A DNA stretch of 22,216 bases. It comes from Clostridia bacterium. Lineage in GTDB: Bacteria > Bacillota > Clostridia > Christensenellales > CAG-917. Positions 22,214-22,216 of the stretch are shown one piece after another. The notes beneath the pieces are model-generated. The model did no database searches. It was not told the DNA's origin and worked only from the letters and a program-made list of their open reading frames with translations. A program made the position numbers and the translations under genes. The first letter of the stretch is position 1, and each line of letters starts with the position of its first letter. The stretch is from positions 1 through 22,216 of the forward strand of contig CAAEDU010000096.1 in assembly GCA_900754695.1 (NCBI GenBank), written 5' to 3'.

Positions 22214-22216
22214 TGC

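Overview
The window is a GC-rich chromosomal segment dominated by conserved bacterial housekeeping genes. It corresponds to the core block known from Bacillus and Clostridia: yloC(yicC)-gmk-rpoZ-coaBC-priA-def-fmt-rsmB-rlmN-rsgA-rpe-spoVM-rpmB-yloU-yloV-recG. That order, a SpoVM-like micro-gene, an Asp23/YloU protein, a FakA/YloV protein and the PcrA-LigA pair point to a Bacillota (Firmicutes) member, most likely class Clostridia, from a spore-forming lineage. TGA is used as an ordinary stop. The species cannot be read from the sequence. The divergence of several core enzymes (LigA, Gmk, Rpe) suggests an uncultured or poorly sampled clade.

Layout from left to right. (1) 1-120: a perfect-consensus promoter fires leftward out of the window, perhaps into a gene starting at base 12. 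(2) 175-4191, minus: asp23(yloU)-fakA(yloV)-recG. (3) 4192-4326: divergent promoters for that operon and for rpmB, with an inverted repeat overlapping both -35 boxes. (4) 4327-4580, plus: rpmB and its terminator. The 3' end of a minus-strand spoVM-like gene (4530-4643) runs through this terminator. (5) 4811-15230, minus: one long operon yicC-gmk-rpoZ-coaBC-priA-def-fmt-rsmB-rlmN-rsgA-rpe, with a promoter at 15201-15230 and a terminator at 4811-4848. Nearly every junction overlaps by a few bases or is separated by only 1 to 4. (6) 15211-20052, minus: pcrA-ligA-acyl-CoA thioesterase, with a promoter whose predicted start coincides with the pcrA ATG. (7) 20262-22044, plus: a single-gene unit encoding an unusual protein with an acidic Pro/Ala/Glu arm, a basic Lys/Ala histone-H1-like arm and two C-terminal DUF1508 (YegP-like) domains. 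(8) 22045-22216: no gene seen, only inverted repeats.

The genes serve replication and repair (PriA, PcrA, LigA, RecG), RNA metabolism and transcription (YicC, RpoZ), nucleotide and CoA supply (Gmk, CoaBC), protein initiation and maturation (Fmt, Def), ribosome biogenesis (RsmB, RlmN, RsgA, L28), lipid handling (FakA, thioesterase) and the pentose phosphate pathway (Rpe). The genes usually interspersed in Bacillus (remA, prpC-prkC, thiN, sdaAB-sdaAA) are absent here. No CRISPR array, prophage, insertion sequence, tRNA or rRNA is visible. The most unusual items are the three-part DUF1508 protein with an 18-bp alternating purine-pyrimidine tract in its promoter, the SpoVM-like gene overlapping the rpmB terminator, the dyad between the divergent promoters, and the apparently leaderless pcrA.
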